From NCBI GenBank assembly GCA_035578905.1, contig JAQJVL010000029.1, positions 4,362,668 through 4,426,667 on the forward strand: DNA of 64,000 bases. Direction: 5' to 3'. The stretch is from Stictocephala bisonia. Lineage: Eukaryota; Arthropoda; Insecta; Hemiptera; Membracidae. Shown one piece after another: positions 45,476-57,900 of the stretch (positions are counted from its first letter, which is position 1; every line of letters begins with the position of its first letter). A program made the position numbers and the translations under genes. Below the pieces are notes generated by a model. The model was not told the DNA's origin and searched no databases. It was given only the letters and a program-made list of their open reading frames with translations.

Positions 45476-46659
45476 CCCAAAGTAGGCTTAATTTGAGCTA
45501 GCTTAAAGTTAAGCTTGAGCTTAAGCCTAGGTGCACTTTCCCGAATTAATTGGCAACATGGTTTAAGTTAAGCTAATGTGTATACAAGTTGGCAGGTCTG
45601 TTTCCTTTAATTAGCTATTAAAATCGTTAAGTAAAACAATAATAGTGCCTCTTATTGCAGTGAATTTATTAAAATGTTATTATTATTTATGAATAAGTAA
45701 GTTGCTCATAAAGTATTGATAATAGTGTTCTATGTTTGTTTTATTATTGTAACAATATATTTTACAATATAAATATAATTAAATGCACTTTGTACAAATA
45801 AATCAAAAAAATGTCTAAAGAAGACTTCTAAAGTGTGTCTATACTAAAACGACAATTTGTGTAGACATGTAGAGGCAACAATGATGCATTCTACTCGGTT
45901 AATCTTCAACCAAATGCCAGGGGACAGAGATGGAAAACTCCTTTTCCAAAAATCAAAGCAACGCTCAATACAATAACGCGTTCTTATTTATTTATTCTGC
46001 ATTGTCTCCTCCGGGTGATTGGATTTTCGCTTGGAAACAATCTAAAGCCCCTATGCATTTGGGAAAGCGAGCCTTTCCCACTAATATTACATTTTTATAT
46101 TACAGTTGAAAATGATTTAACGAAGTTGTCATTTTAACTACCTGAGGACATAAGTTAGCTAAACCATTGGAAACTTGCTTTACTTAACTAGTTGTATTGG
46201 ACTCAACTTAATCTGCAAGACTTAATAACATTTACAGTTCTTTTATGCTGCTAAACAATTCCAGCTCATTCCACATTTCAAAATAGTCAGTTCTATTTCT
46301 TAAAACTGTAGGCCTTCTATTTGTAGGAATAACCACATCAAAATCTCCATCGTCAATATCTTACTGAACTCGAAATATTTTCTCTATCCTGAAAAGATAC
46401 ATAAAATTGCTATTATCAAATTAAACACACTATTTGATGTTAATTCCGAACCGTATACTTATATTAAATAACAGTTTACTAGTAGGTGATTTAGATTTAC
46501 TGCCTACCTGAAGGTAAGCCATGTTAAGTCCACACGATACACGGTTTAATTTGTACCCTGGCTTAAGCCATATAGTAAAATTTGGGGAAAATCACATCAG
46601 AGCTTAAACCACAGCTTAAACCATTTCTCTAGCTTAAGCCATGCTGGGGAAAGCGACCC
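45476..46659. mobile_element. Non-autonomous PIF/Harbinger-like element
   Basis: Inverted termini GGGCCGTTTCCCCA (left) and GGGTCGCTTTCCCCA (read from the right) are flanked by TTA on both sides (45473-45475, 46660-46662), the 3-bp duplication typical of PIF/Harbinger. Both subterminal regions carry several GCTTAA/TTAAGC motifs. No transposase or Myb-like frame is visible in the 1184-bp element. Confidence 0.78.
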
Positions 46660-46662
46660 TTA

Positions 46663-47210
46663 GTAGTTTAAATAAAACCAGCTGGCACATCGTTAACAAA
46701 TTTTTGTTTGCCTACATTAACTAAGAAACTAGTAACACGATAATGTTTCATCTATAAAACACATTGTTGGAGATATCCAACGGTTCAAGTGTTTTAAGAC
46801 AGAAAATTACTTTAATATACTGTACCTAAATTTGTATGATTTTTAACAAAAATTATTATATAGGAAGTTTGTAGTATCCATTTGTGTATCGGAGACGAAA
46901 GTTTAAATTGTGGGTTATGAAATTACTTCGTGAAAAATCTTCCATGTTTAAATTACTAATTAATACTGTCTATTAATCGGCCTCTAGTCCTGATGATTAT
47001 GCATTTGAAGCTTTCAGGAATGAAGCTTTTCCCCAGAACCCTTAGAAACTTAAAGAAGTTCTTTTTAACTTGTTTATCTTTACGTTACTGTTATTAGCAT
47101 TTCTTTTTCTAAATGTCTGAACTTTAAAAAACTGTCTTCAAATTTCATGACTCATTAATATTTCAATGTTTATCAATTTCCATCTGAAAACGCCACATAA
47201 TTTATTTCAG
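46663..47210. other. AT-rich noncoding stretch
   Basis: No supported feature. Confidence 0.45.
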
Positions 47211-47319
47211 ACTTTCCGTTTCCTTGTGACCCCATCTGCTGAGTTCCTCTGCGTGCGGTATCTAATGATGACTGATAGCTCCGTCAGGCCAAGGGTCGGC
47301 CAGAGTTCCTGCTGACAGG
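47211..47319 (+). other. Candidate spliced exon
   Basis: A GC-richer 109-bp block lies between a good acceptor (TTTATTTCAG ending at 47210) and a good donor (CAGG|GTAAGC at 47320). Frame 1 is open for 34 codons, then meets TGA at 47313-47315, 5 nt before the donor; the other frames stop early. It could be a noncoding or terminally coding exon of an unseen transcript, or chance. Confidence 0.25.
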
Positions 47320-47321
47320 GT

Positions 47322-48040
47322 AAGCACACGTTATGGTTTACTCTGAAGATGGTTCAGTTTGTTTGTTACATTAATCATATCTTCATTGGCTCCTCACGCG
47401 CTGCTACCGTCTGACCGCTCCACCTCTTCATTAATAACAGTTCTCTGCTCTGCTATCTTCATCTCCTTTCAATCTTCCCATGCGGCGTGCTTCCATATCT
47501 CCGCTCTTCCCATCTTTGTTATTTTAGTTTCCTTCTTTCGGAGAACACTCTGAATTTAACTTATACGACTTTGCATTTTTGCATTTCACAAACTATTGTC
47601 ATTTTAATTGGAGGTTTTTCATATAATGTGTTATTTGTAAGTCACATCTTCAGGGAGGAAAATTGTTACTATTGACGATTAAAAAAAAGTAGTTTAGTGT
47701 TAAAACAAACAATTGAATACAGTAAAGTAGTTTTATATATTTAAATCATTTTACTCGTACCTTTTGATTATTCCTTGATTTTATCAGCTCACTAGTAAGA
47801 CATTTTGAACTTACTCCAAACAATCTTGTTAGTTGGGGGGGGGGAGGTTATAATATTACTATATACATTTTCTAACATACAGTGTAATATTATTGCTATT
47901 ATATTGATTTTTCAGCTAAATGGTGTACTTTTTTTGTACATTTAAATATTGTGCATTGATTTTTATTAGTTTGAGTGTTAAAGAATATTTAATCTATAAC
48001 ATAACTGTTGGTAATTTAAAAGCAAATTGACATTTTTGAA
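47322..48040. other. Noncoding stretch
   Basis: No supported feature; a G run lies at 47836-47845. Confidence 0.4.
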
Positions 48041-48044
48041 AAGT

Positions 48045-48310
48045 GAGGCACGAACGATATCGGTCGATAAATGTCGCCACCAGTTTGCTTACCGCGAGTA
48101 ATGCGCAGGTCAGTGCCGGCAGCTCGCAGCGCCACCTGGCCCCCTTTCTGCGAACTGTTCCCGCCGCGCCGCGCCGTCGTATTTCACACTTTTTGCCAGT
48201 TTTCACTCAACAATAAGGGGTCACGAACTCGGGTTTAACGGAACTGCTCACATGCGGGCCGGGCGAGTCCACTTCAGCGGATGTGTTCCCAGTTCCCACA
48301 CAATCTCTCA
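48045..48310. promoter_or_regulatory. CpG-rich block, candidate regulatory DNA
   Basis: The most CpG-dense interval in the window (for example CCGCCGCGCCGCGCCGTCG at 48162-48180). It contains GCGCCACCTGG at 48129-48139, whose reverse complement resembles the core of the insulator protein CTCF's site. Function is inferred only. Confidence 0.3.
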
Positions 48311-49070
48311 TCCTTTCTTTGACGAGAAATATGTTTTAATCACCTCTGATTTTGCATGTAATATTCGTGTTTAGTATTAATTAGTATTCAAGTTGAATAT
48401 TATATATACAAATATTTCTTTTATCTTGTAATTCGGTACAAACAACAGACACTGTACTGTCCTGATATTTCATTTAGAAGCATGGTAGTTCATAGATAAA
48501 TTAACAGTTCAATGGTCCATTTTTGCGTTCAGGAGTTAGCTAGCCTACTCGTAATTTTATAAATTCTAGAAAGAAGTATTTTGTATTAATTTTTTAGGAC
48601 ATTAATATGACACTATACTTATACTGTACTGTGGTTTCTGTTCTCTTTTACTCATCTGGGAAACCTGTTTATGTGTATTTATATGAATACTAACGCTTAA
48701 AATTTATTTACATAATTTGAATATATGTCCATTTTCATACTATAATGGTGAACATAGTCTTCAATAAAATTACAACTAAAATTATTGTTGCTTCTTATTC
48801 TGCACAACAAAATTAAAAAAAATATCAATACTAATAGGTTAGTACTAAAATAATTATAGTTATACAATTCCTCTTTATACGTTTGGTAATATTCTCTTTT
48901 GCCGGATTAATTGTTGTTGTGATTATTAGTATAGAAACACATGACTAGTACAGTAGACGACAATAAACATTGTACCAAGTGATTGTACGCCAGAAATCAC
49001 CAAGTAACAACATAGGCTACACGAATGACGGCTACTTCTAGTATTGACAACAAACGAATTATTAACTGTA
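48311..49070. other. AT-rich noncoding stretch
   Basis: No supported feature. Confidence 0.45.
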
Positions 49071-49075
49071 ATATT

Positions 49076-49200
49076 GCTGGCCTAGTGGTTAGCACTTCTG
49101 CTTCCAATACAGAGGGTCACGGGTTCAAATCACGGGGAGGTCCACTTAAATTTGCCATAGGGGTTTAGGCCGTTGTCCCTGAACAACGTATGAATTTAAT
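49076..49200 (+). repeat. tRNA-derived SINE head
   Basis: A box TGGCCTAGTGG (49078-49088) and a B-box-like GGTTCAAATCA (49122-49132) have tRNA-like spacing. The acceptor and T stems do not pair, so it is not a functional tRNA. The unrelated body that follows (GGTTTAGGCCGTTGTCCC near 49162) fits a SINE. Confidence 0.55.
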
Positions 49201-51235
49201 GTTAAAAATGCCATTGGCGTAGACAGTAAAATAAAATATAACACTAAAACAAATCAATAACCAATCCAATACGTCAACAAATACTAACATATAACTACAG
49301 ATGATAATATAATTTACAATTAAAAACACAAATAAACAATAGCATACAGATTTAAGAACAGCAGGTAATAAATAATAACAACACAAGTTAATTGTAACAA
49401 ACGGTAATAACCGATGCACCCAAAAATAAATAATATCACGTATTATATAGACTTTACGTGGATATTAATTGAACTATTATTATTATTATTTTAAACTGAT
49501 TGTTACATTTAGATTGTGGAACTTTTTATTACATCAAATACGTGCTACAATAACCAGTAAAGGGAAAATAATACAAACACGTTTAAACAAAAACTCAATG
49601 CGTTACAAAAAAAAAACTCCCAAAAACCATCCATGATTAACTCTCCATGAACGGTATAGATCTCTTTTTATTTACATTCCATAGAGATGGACCAGAATAT
49701 GAAGAATTATTGTAATAAGGGTTTTACATTTGCCGTTTAAACCTTCAGAAATATAGGGATGTTGTACATTTTTTGCCTTTAGAGAAGCTAATTCTCACGA
49801 CCTCAATCCTCCCTGTTGGAAAGTTAGGCCCGAGGCTCCTGCGGGAGTTTCTTGTGCTAAACGGAGTGAGCGAAGCACGTCGGAGGCTTACATAACACTT
49901 CCATGGGGGCTAAGGTGGATACATGATCTTACTTTCTACGTTTTTTGTCTTCTGTCCAGACTAGGTAGTCTTTCAGTAGTAAAATACTAATGGCGTCAAT
50001 TTCCACATAACTGGAAAAAATGAGAAAGTGTTTGTAGTCATACAATTATCGCAATTTGCTTGATGGTCTATTAATGAATATGTGTTCATTACGAATGTAA
50101 GAGTTATACAAATTTACGAGTAACATCCACCTGTGAATGTATGGTAAAAATAATTAGCGCTGACTTTGTGGTGATATGTTGGAAGATCCATTGAAATTTA
50201 TTTCCGTCAGTTTACGTTTCTGCCGTATATCGGATACTGTTGAGTTAGGTCAAAAATAAATTTTTAAAATCTCAAGATGACTTGGTTCTATTATTAGGCC
50301 CTATGTCCTCCTCAGATACTCTCCTTCACCGTCAATAAGTAATGTACAGAAATGGGTCCGTTATTTGAATAATTCTATGTAGAATTTATATAATTTCTGT
50401 AGTATCAATAAAGATATAAATCTTGCCATTATGTCAGTTTAGTTTTGGGCCATCAAAACCATCTAATGACGTAAAATGTAAATGAAGATGACATATATCC
50501 TATTTATATCATGGTTTCAAGTTTACGACATACAAATTAATAGTATTTATTAGGAAATTAACGTTTTCAAGATAAGCACATTCTATTAGCTGGAGGGATA
50601 GAGAAAAAGAAACTGAGATCACATCCAAAAGGTGTCGAGTTAAAACTTAGGATGTCGAGTCGTTAGTTATCCAGGTCACCGTATATTATCCCCCCCCCCA
50701 TCCTCAACAAACAAAGCTTCGGTTAGGAACACAGATAAAGATCATTAGAAAATAAATATAAGTGAGAGTGCCTTGATTTGCCTAAATACTGATTTTGTAT
50801 TAGAAATTAATAGCGTCAGTCATAAACAATTTTTGTGACTGTGAATTTACAACTCTAAATTTTTTAATCATCGTTGTGTAAGACGAGTGTGTCAAGTAGT
50901 ACCAACGTAGCCTGAAGTGGTACAAACAATATTTACCATTGTAACGCTCAAATAGAAAGTTTAAGTAAATAATTTGGTATGACTAGAAAATAGGAATAAA
51001 AAGCAGTGGTTCCAAACGACCCCCTTGTAGGACTCCAAGTTTCACCACACATTAATACCTATTGAACCGTAACATAGCGGGGTCGTGAAGGCAATAGCTT
51101 TGTTTATCCATCCCCCACCCACTAATAACACACCCACCCACTCTGTAATCCGCTCGCTTCGTACAATATTTTCGCAAAACTGCACTATCCAAAGATTCAC
51201 GCTCAATCACTAACCATTATAATCCCGGCCAAATT
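49201..51235. other. Noncoding stretch
   Basis: Mostly AT-rich. A GC-richer patch at 49800-49915 (CGGAGTGAGCGAAGCACG) looks like mobile-element sequence, and a C run lies at 50690-50698. No gene supported. Confidence 0.4.
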
Positions 51236-51239
51236 ATAA

Positions 51240-51560
51240 TCTATTAGACAAAACAGCACTTAAATCCTTCTTGGGGGGGAAAGGGGGCGTTGACCCAAAC
51301 CGGTCTCGGGGAGTCATCCGATTGTTTTATATCAGCCGGTACTTTAAATTATTTCTGTTCGTTACTCGGGCCCCGAACAGGATGCGTTTAAATCATCATC
51401 AGCGCCGTAGATTTCATTTAACACGCACGAAGACATTCGATTATTTTTATGGCCCCGATGACCCCACCCCCTCCCACCATATTGGGGCCGGTACCGGTTG
51501 TTGATCCCAATCTGCGATCGGATGCTATTACAGAGATCGCAATCTAAATACGGTGGACTT
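51240..51560. promoter_or_regulatory. GC-richer noncoding block, candidate regulatory DNA
   Basis: A non-repetitive block with ATCATCATCAGCGCC, GGGGCCGGTACCGGTTG and two GATCGC sites stands out from AT-rich surroundings. An overlapping 77-residue frame (51271-51504) has no motif. A perfect GACCTCAC/GTGAGGTC hairpin lies downstream at 51648-51668. Confidence 0.25.
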
Positions 51561-51569
51561 TCATCATAT

Positions 51570-53430
51570 TCCCGTTTCGAAGTTTGTTGACATAGTTCTT
51601 ATATTTGAGATATTACTAATGTACATCTATGAGACGCCGGGTGTAGGACCTCACTATCCGTGAGGTCAGGCAGTAACCGTCATAAAAATGTTAACTCATA
51701 ATTGGTTGCTCCTCTGGGCGGCGATTTGATCCGTGAAGGAGAAAGTGAGACTGCTGAACAGGGAGGAAGGCAGCAGATGGGGATATTGGGGGGTGAACAA
51801 CCGAGTGGTTACATGCCAGTCACTCAGCAGAAACATGTTACCTAACAAAGACAGGTATATTTGCTTTGGGTATACTGACTCCGCAATCGTATTGACTATT
51901 ATTATAGTAATGCTGATGTCTGTTTACTTCCAGATTGATTTATTAACTTTTTTCATTATTGGCTGTGTATAATACAACTTTATCGGTCAATGGCTATGAA
52001 ACGCTTTGAATTAATTTGAATTTTTAATCTAATAATTACATTATTTAATAATAATGATAATTGCCCCATAAGCTTTATTTTTTAAACAACCTACGTTGCA
52101 TTGCAATTAAATTTAGGCACATAATATGCTTTCTAATAAATCTATATAAGTTAGATGAAAATCAAAATTATAACTATATGACGGATAGAAATTTTATAAA
52201 TGTAAAAATTAAGATTAAAATTAACGTCCATTAACGGGGAGGAAATAGGTGTAACGTATAGGTTAATGGTCACCTACCGTCTGTATTTTATATAATAAAT
52301 AAAATTATATAAGTACATTAAAGGTGTAAAAAATAAACAGACCAATCTAAGTGATCCAATAAAAGTGATTTCTGCTAACCTACTTAATGATATTTTGAGC
52401 TTCATTAAATTAAATTTGTTGTATTACATTAGTTACAATAATACCTAAACTATGGCTTAAACGCCACATTTTTATTTTATAATTTGACTCCCTGTTAGGC
52501 CTAATATAAAAATAATAATCTGTATTGCATCCAACCTCAAATGAGGTACTACAATATAAAGTATAATAGGCCCATAGTAAATATAATAAAAATTGATAAA
52601 GATGTACATATAAATTGCAGTTGAATTTTAAAGTAGTCTTCAATTTTGAATGAACATTCTTCTAATAAATAGGTGGATATATTTTTTTAAATTGTTTCAC
52701 TTCTAGATTTCTTAAACTATAGGGCAATTTACTATATAATTTAATAGCCATAAATCCATGATTTTTTGTGTTGTTGAGTATTTACATTGTATAATTTTCA
52801 GTTGATTCGATTTTCTTGTTTCATGCTTTTGTATATTTTTGTTTTGAAGAAATTTACGTAAGTTAATTTATATAATTATGTATATTCAAACAATAATGTA
52901 ATAAACGTGTAGTGTTTCTATAACTTTAAAATAAATATGACAATCTTAATATATTTTTGGCACTTTCTCGTTGTGGGGCAGCAGTTTTACCCGCAGTTTA
53001 TGTTTAAAGTTAATGGTTGTTTAATTGTTATATAGGCGTACCCATATTTAACACCAATAATTACGAACTAACTAACTTTCTTATGTATGTTATATGAAAT
53101 AAATAAGTGGAAAAAATTGATACAAATTTTCAAAGTATCACATTTTAATTTCAAAGTAACTCTTTTTCAGACGAACTACGATGTATATTAAAAATATATC
53201 TTTTAAAAGCAGTAGTACTGTATGTATTCTTGTTACGTTTAAAATGATACCTCATTCACAAAATTTGGATGATAAACAATCAAACTATTTGGTTTCAATG
53301 TTAACATTGCTGCTATGGGATTACATCCAATATATATACCAGCCTCTGCAGACTCTCAAGTAAGAATTCTTCTTTGGAAACTGGGCCTTCAGTCTACACC
53401 CTGAACTGTCCATTGTAAACAAGTTGTGCT
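51570..53430. other. Noncoding stretch
   Basis: No supported gene; frames at 51733-51972, 52410-52643 and 53181-53363 lack motifs. Confidence 0.4.
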
Positions 53431-53438
53431 ATGGAGGC

Positions 53439-53748
53439 GGTAACCTGTAAATCGCGCCCTCTGTAAATCGCACCCTGTGAAAATCGCGCCCCATGCGTCG
53501 TCACGTCAACCCTCGTCAACGTCAATTAGCACAATATTAACCCTTCGCACTTTATCCATTCATAGGTTAGGTTAGGTTAGGTTAGGTTAAAAGACTAAAG
53601 AGAAAGCTACCAGGGATAAACCGGGAGGTGGACCATTCCCGGTCATTCCGCTCGCGGCCCGTGACTCAGAGGTTCAGGTAGACAGGGCGCGATTTACCCA
53701 GATTTTTGATGGGGCGCGATTTACACAAGGCGCGATTTTCATGCATTC
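53439..53748. mobile_element. MITE with three subrepeats at each end
   Basis: ATGGAGGC flanks it on both sides (53431-53438, 53749-53756). The left end carries three tandem copies of a GTAAATCGCGCCC-like arm. The right end carries three inverted copies (GGGCGCGATTTAC, GGGGCGCGATTTAC, AGGCGCGATTTTC). The AAATCGCG core starts at base 11 from both ends. An 8-bp duplication and G-initial termini suggest a MULE-like MITE, though hAT also makes 8-bp duplications. The interior contains a TTAGG run. Confidence 0.7.
53565..53590 (+). repeat. Interstitial (TTAGG)n inside the MITE
   Basis: Five GGTTA units in a row, the insect telomere-type repeat, lying inside the 310-bp MITE. Confidence 0.8.
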
Positions 53749-53756
53749 ATGGAGGC

Positions 53757-54742
53757 TGCTCCAAAATTAACGAGGTAACGTGCAACTGTATTTTGTGCCA
53801 ATCACCCCAAAATTCCTCTTGTCCCTCACTTGCGCCTCCCCTTCCACTTTCACTTTTACTTTCGCGGATCAAAACGCCGCTTGAGCGGCGAAGGGATAAG
53901 TAGGAATATTTATGACGGTCTGTACCCTACTTGTAGTAACGACTTAAAAATAAAGGAAGAAATATAATGTGAGCTAAAAAAAGGAAAACAAGTAAAAACG
54001 TAAAAATTTTTACCATTTTTCAATTAATATTCCGAAACCGTATTAAACTTACTTGTGGTTTTCAAATAACTTCAAGCCCAGAAGAATAGAAAAGTATATA
54101 CATTCTCAAATACAATATAGTGTTATGATTATTAATTTGTCATATAATCTAAAACAGTACACTAATATAAAACAGTATATAATACATAATATACTATCAG
54201 TGTTAAGTACAACATAAATGTATGTTATGTACAACATAAATACGGTGTTATGTACACCGTAAGAAATTAGTACGGTGTATACATGTTTTGAAAATTAATA
54301 TAATTTAGAATCCAAAATGTATGTTAGATTTGTAATCAAAAATTTATTTTCTTTTTCATAGTTAAAAATATATACAGTACCTAATTAGCTTGTACAGAAA
54401 AGCTGTAATCCTTACACATTAATTAAGTAAATAACTATATAAATACAATCAAATCAATTATAGAAAAATATAATTATACAACTCAACAACTGTAATGTAA
54501 AACATCTCACGACATACGACATCATACACTAGATCCTCATTAACTTAAATAAAATAACTACACGTATTTAAGTAAAATTGTATGATTCCGAAAAGGGGAA
54601 AAATAAAAATTATACCAGAAAGCACAGTTTACATATTTATAGATACGTAATTGCTCGGCACCCAGTGCGGATGCCAAGAGAAAGCAAGGCTATGTCGGTA
54701 GTCGCCAAACGCGAAGGGGGCCAATCCAGTAAACGGTGGGCG
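53757..54742. other. AT-rich noncoding stretch
   Basis: No supported feature. Confidence 0.45.
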
Positions 54743-54882
54743 AGGTCAGTTTTCGACAACCCCAGTGCTGCCAATTGCAACGACAAATTATCGTACGTGT
54801 GTCCAAACCTGTCATAGTTGGGTAGGTCAGTTTTCGACAACCCCAGTGCTGCCAATTACAACGACAAATTATCGTACGGTTG
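54743..54882. repeat. GGTCAGTTTT family, tandem pair (copies 2 and 3)
   Basis: Two copies 81 bp apart, each reading AGGTCAGTTTTCGACAACCC, CAGTGCTGCCAATT and ACAAATTATCGTACG. GC-richer sequence immediately upstream (54655-54740) may belong to the same element. Confidence 0.7.
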
Positions 54883-55179
54883 CAACACAAATCCACCACA
54901 CTTTTGCAAGTAATACAAGTACTTGTCACCGATTTCCAATCTAATGTGTTTTTATTCACAAATATTTATTTATTTGTTTTTAAAGATATTCTTAAATTAA
55001 AAAAATGAATGGTTCCAAAGAAATGGCACAAACGTTCCTACATATTAAATACACACAAAAATAAAAAAATTGAAAATTACCAGTTAGATTCCCAAATATG
55101 TTCTTTTTTAGCCATAACTAAAAAACTAGTCAAGTTAGAGACATGCAGTTTTTAATAAAATATTTTAAATTGTAACTCA

Positions 55180-55440
55180 CATCTTCCCTGAAAATTTAAT
55201 CAAATTTGTTAAAGCCGTTTTTAAGAAAACTCCATTTTTATACGTTTTTTGCCTATAAAAATGAAAAAAATAATAATAAATACAAAATATATAACATTTC
55301 AAAAAGTAAAAAAAATTCTGAAGATATTGGCTACATACCAAATTTCATAAAAATGTATCCATCCGTTTGGTGTCCAGTGAAGTGCACATACACACAGACA
55401 GACACACACACATAACAATTTTTTTTCTCGATAAAACCAC
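55180..55440. repeat. Mobile-element-like noncoding sequence
   Basis: A CATACCAAATTTCAT...ATCCATCCGTTTGG phrase followed by CACACAGACAGACACAC is a pattern seen in many insect repeats. No ends were found. Confidence 0.35.
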
Positions 55441-55957
55441 TTTTTGGGCTCAGGGAACCCTAAAAATGGTATATAGACCAGCTTGTGAATGATATGTAGA
55501 TCACATATCGTGAACAATCCAATGCATGTTTCAAACAACAACTTGTAAAAAAATGTTTTTAGTTGATCACAATACTTTATCTTTGCTAACGCATTAATGA
55601 GAAATTAATTACACAAATTTGTGTATACTTATGAGGACGTCAACATTTTATCCACTTCCAAATAACTGGTACAACAACTGAACCAAGATTTGTTTTATCA
55701 AACCAGGAAAATACAAAAATTTAAATACGACTGTACTTGCAAATTAATATGTTCAAACATTCCATCAACGGCCTTAGTTCGCTTTTTATTATTTTTGTGC
55801 CTTTAACTAAAAAATTAATTTTTCGTTTGAATTTGTTGTTTGTAATCTCTAATAATAATAGTTTTTCATTTACCTGGCATTGTAATTTATTAAGTAAAAT
55901 AACATATTTCAATGTAAATTAAAACGTAAAAATTATGAAATGTTTTTACTAATAATT

Positions 55958-56080
55958 NNNNNNNNNNNNNNNNNNNNNNNNNNNNNNNNNNNNNNNNNNN
56001 NNNNNNNNNNNNNNNNNNNNNNNNNNNNNNNNNNNNNNNNNNNNNNNNNNNNNNNNNNNNNNNNNNNNNNNNNNNNNNNN
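55958..56080. other. Assembly gap (123 N)
   Basis: A run of undetermined bases. Confidence 1.
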
Positions 56081-56450
56081 TTTTCTAAATTTAGCTACTG
56101 TTTTGTATTATAAATTAAAATATGTTTTGTATTGTGGTTGAAAAACAAATTCAAAGTCAGTCACAAGTCGAAATGAGTTAAGATATGTTCATTCCTTTCT
56201 TTATTTATTATATTGCAATTACTTCTTTGAATAAAAAGGTTAGCGGCATATTTAAAGTTCGTTTATAATCTGTTTATTGGTGAAAATAAAAATATAAGAA
56301 TTGGTTTAAGGTGAGAAATGATTATGGGTAGAAAAGGGACCAAGAAAACGTGAAGAATCAAAAAGAAAACAAAATCATTGTTTTAATGAGAAAAGCCGGG
56401 CCAATGTCCTTCATGAGACAAGAAAGGGGGGGCCAACCCAGACAGCCTTG

Positions 56451-56512
56451 GTGAGGTCAGTTACAGTTTTCGACAACCGCAGTGCTGCCAATTGCAACAA
56501 AAATTATCGTAA
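56451..56512. repeat. GGTCAGTTTT family, copy 4
   Basis: AGGTCAGTTACAGTTTTCGACAACCGCAGTGCTGCC-like block with a short internal duplication relative to the copies at 54.7 kb, followed by AATTATCGTA. Confidence 0.6.
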
Positions 56513-56519
56513 TTGTCAA

Positions 56520-57360
56520 ATGATGCTTATAAAATATTCGTATGTATATTTAAAAAAACTGTCAACCTTTTCAGTTTTAACTCAACAATTTCTGGTGTTA
56601 AAAATGAAATTGATCCCTGACGTTTTTTCAAAAATATTCAAGCAAACACTGGTTTTGTTTAATCTTTCATTGACTAGTATAACAGAAAATACCTGCTTTA
56701 TTTTTTATCTAGAATATAATTGATTAGCATTATTAATTGTAATGAAATTTTTTTAAATATATAGATTTTTTAAAACACTATAATTTGTCTTACCGTAATT
56801 ATTTAAAATTTAAAATGCTATAGTGAAAAATGTATAATTATGGTTATAATTATAGCACATTTGTCACAGAAATAAAAGAAAGTTTTATTTTAGAAACTTA
56901 AATCAAATATGAATAGTCTAACCTAACAGCCCAACTATGTTTAATAAATTATTGTTTTTTTTTTATATATTTCATACTATAAATATAATGAATTTAAAAC
57001 CCCGTTCAGACACTTGGGTCTGTATTTCTTACAAATTTTGATTGTAATCTGCGTTGTTTCTTTAAATTAAAATCTGCGACTTGAGCCTATTTCTCTTAGT
57101 AATAAGGCTGTAAAAACTACTGATGTACAATTGAATACGAATTTAATGTAAAATATCCATATAATTTAAGTTAAACGACACACAATAACCTATTTACAGA
57201 TCTTAAATAATATTTTAATCTAACAGAATAAGAAGAACATTTTAAATAACAGTTCGTTTCATGTGTTTGGACTAGTAAAGCATGTTTAAAAGAGATTTGT
57301 TGTAGCACCAACTTCTGAAAAAAGACAAAAAAACGAAGTTATGCACGTAAATTTCTCATT
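56520..57360. other. AT-rich noncoding stretch
   Basis: No supported feature. Confidence 0.45.
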
Positions 57361-57364
57361 TCCA

Positions 57365-57900
57365 CCATACATGGAAATGAATCTGTCCTACTGAACGGCA
57401 GACGCAGTGCTCCTAGCGGCAGAAGTGGAAATTGAGGAGATAAGTCGATGTCATCAGATTAACCTCGCTCTCACTCGCACACCAACTGCCTCCTGTATCC
57501 AGTAAACTAATCTTCCATTAATCATAAAGGCAGCAAGAAGACAGAATTCACGGGACTGGTCTAAGGTCGTTAACCCCGGTTAGGGTCCAATCCTGACCTA
57601 CCACATTCCCAATATAATTTTTTCGCGACTCTTCTTCTTTTTGCGGAGTGCAAGCGAGACGGAGCGAAACTTGTTTTTCATTCCCTTATCGTCGGCTTGC
57701 TATATATCTTCCGCCGGATTTAGTTTTGTTTTTGCCCCCACTGTCGTTCGGTGCCTTACCTCCAGCATCTTCTTGGCGGACTAGACTTCTCACTCTTCCG
57801 AAGATTAGCAGAGTCATTGAACTCGCTCACAGCAAGGCTAAGGCATTTCAAGTTAAATCACAACTGTTGGTATTGCTTTCAACGAAGTGAAATAGCGTAA
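57365..57900. promoter_or_regulatory. GC-richer noncoding block, candidate regulatory DNA
   Basis: Non-repetitive sequence with an ATTAATCATAAAGGC stretch (homeodomain-type site, 57517), a B-box-like GGTCCAATCC (57586) and a GCGAGACGGAGCG stretch. The 80-residue frame at 57648-57890 has no recognised motif. Confidence 0.25.

Noticed and set aside
49076..49150. Second tRNA gene
   Set aside because: A and B boxes are present, but the acceptor and T stems do not pair; more likely a SINE head.
55958..56080. Low-complexity feature
   Set aside because: It is a run of undetermined bases, not sequence.
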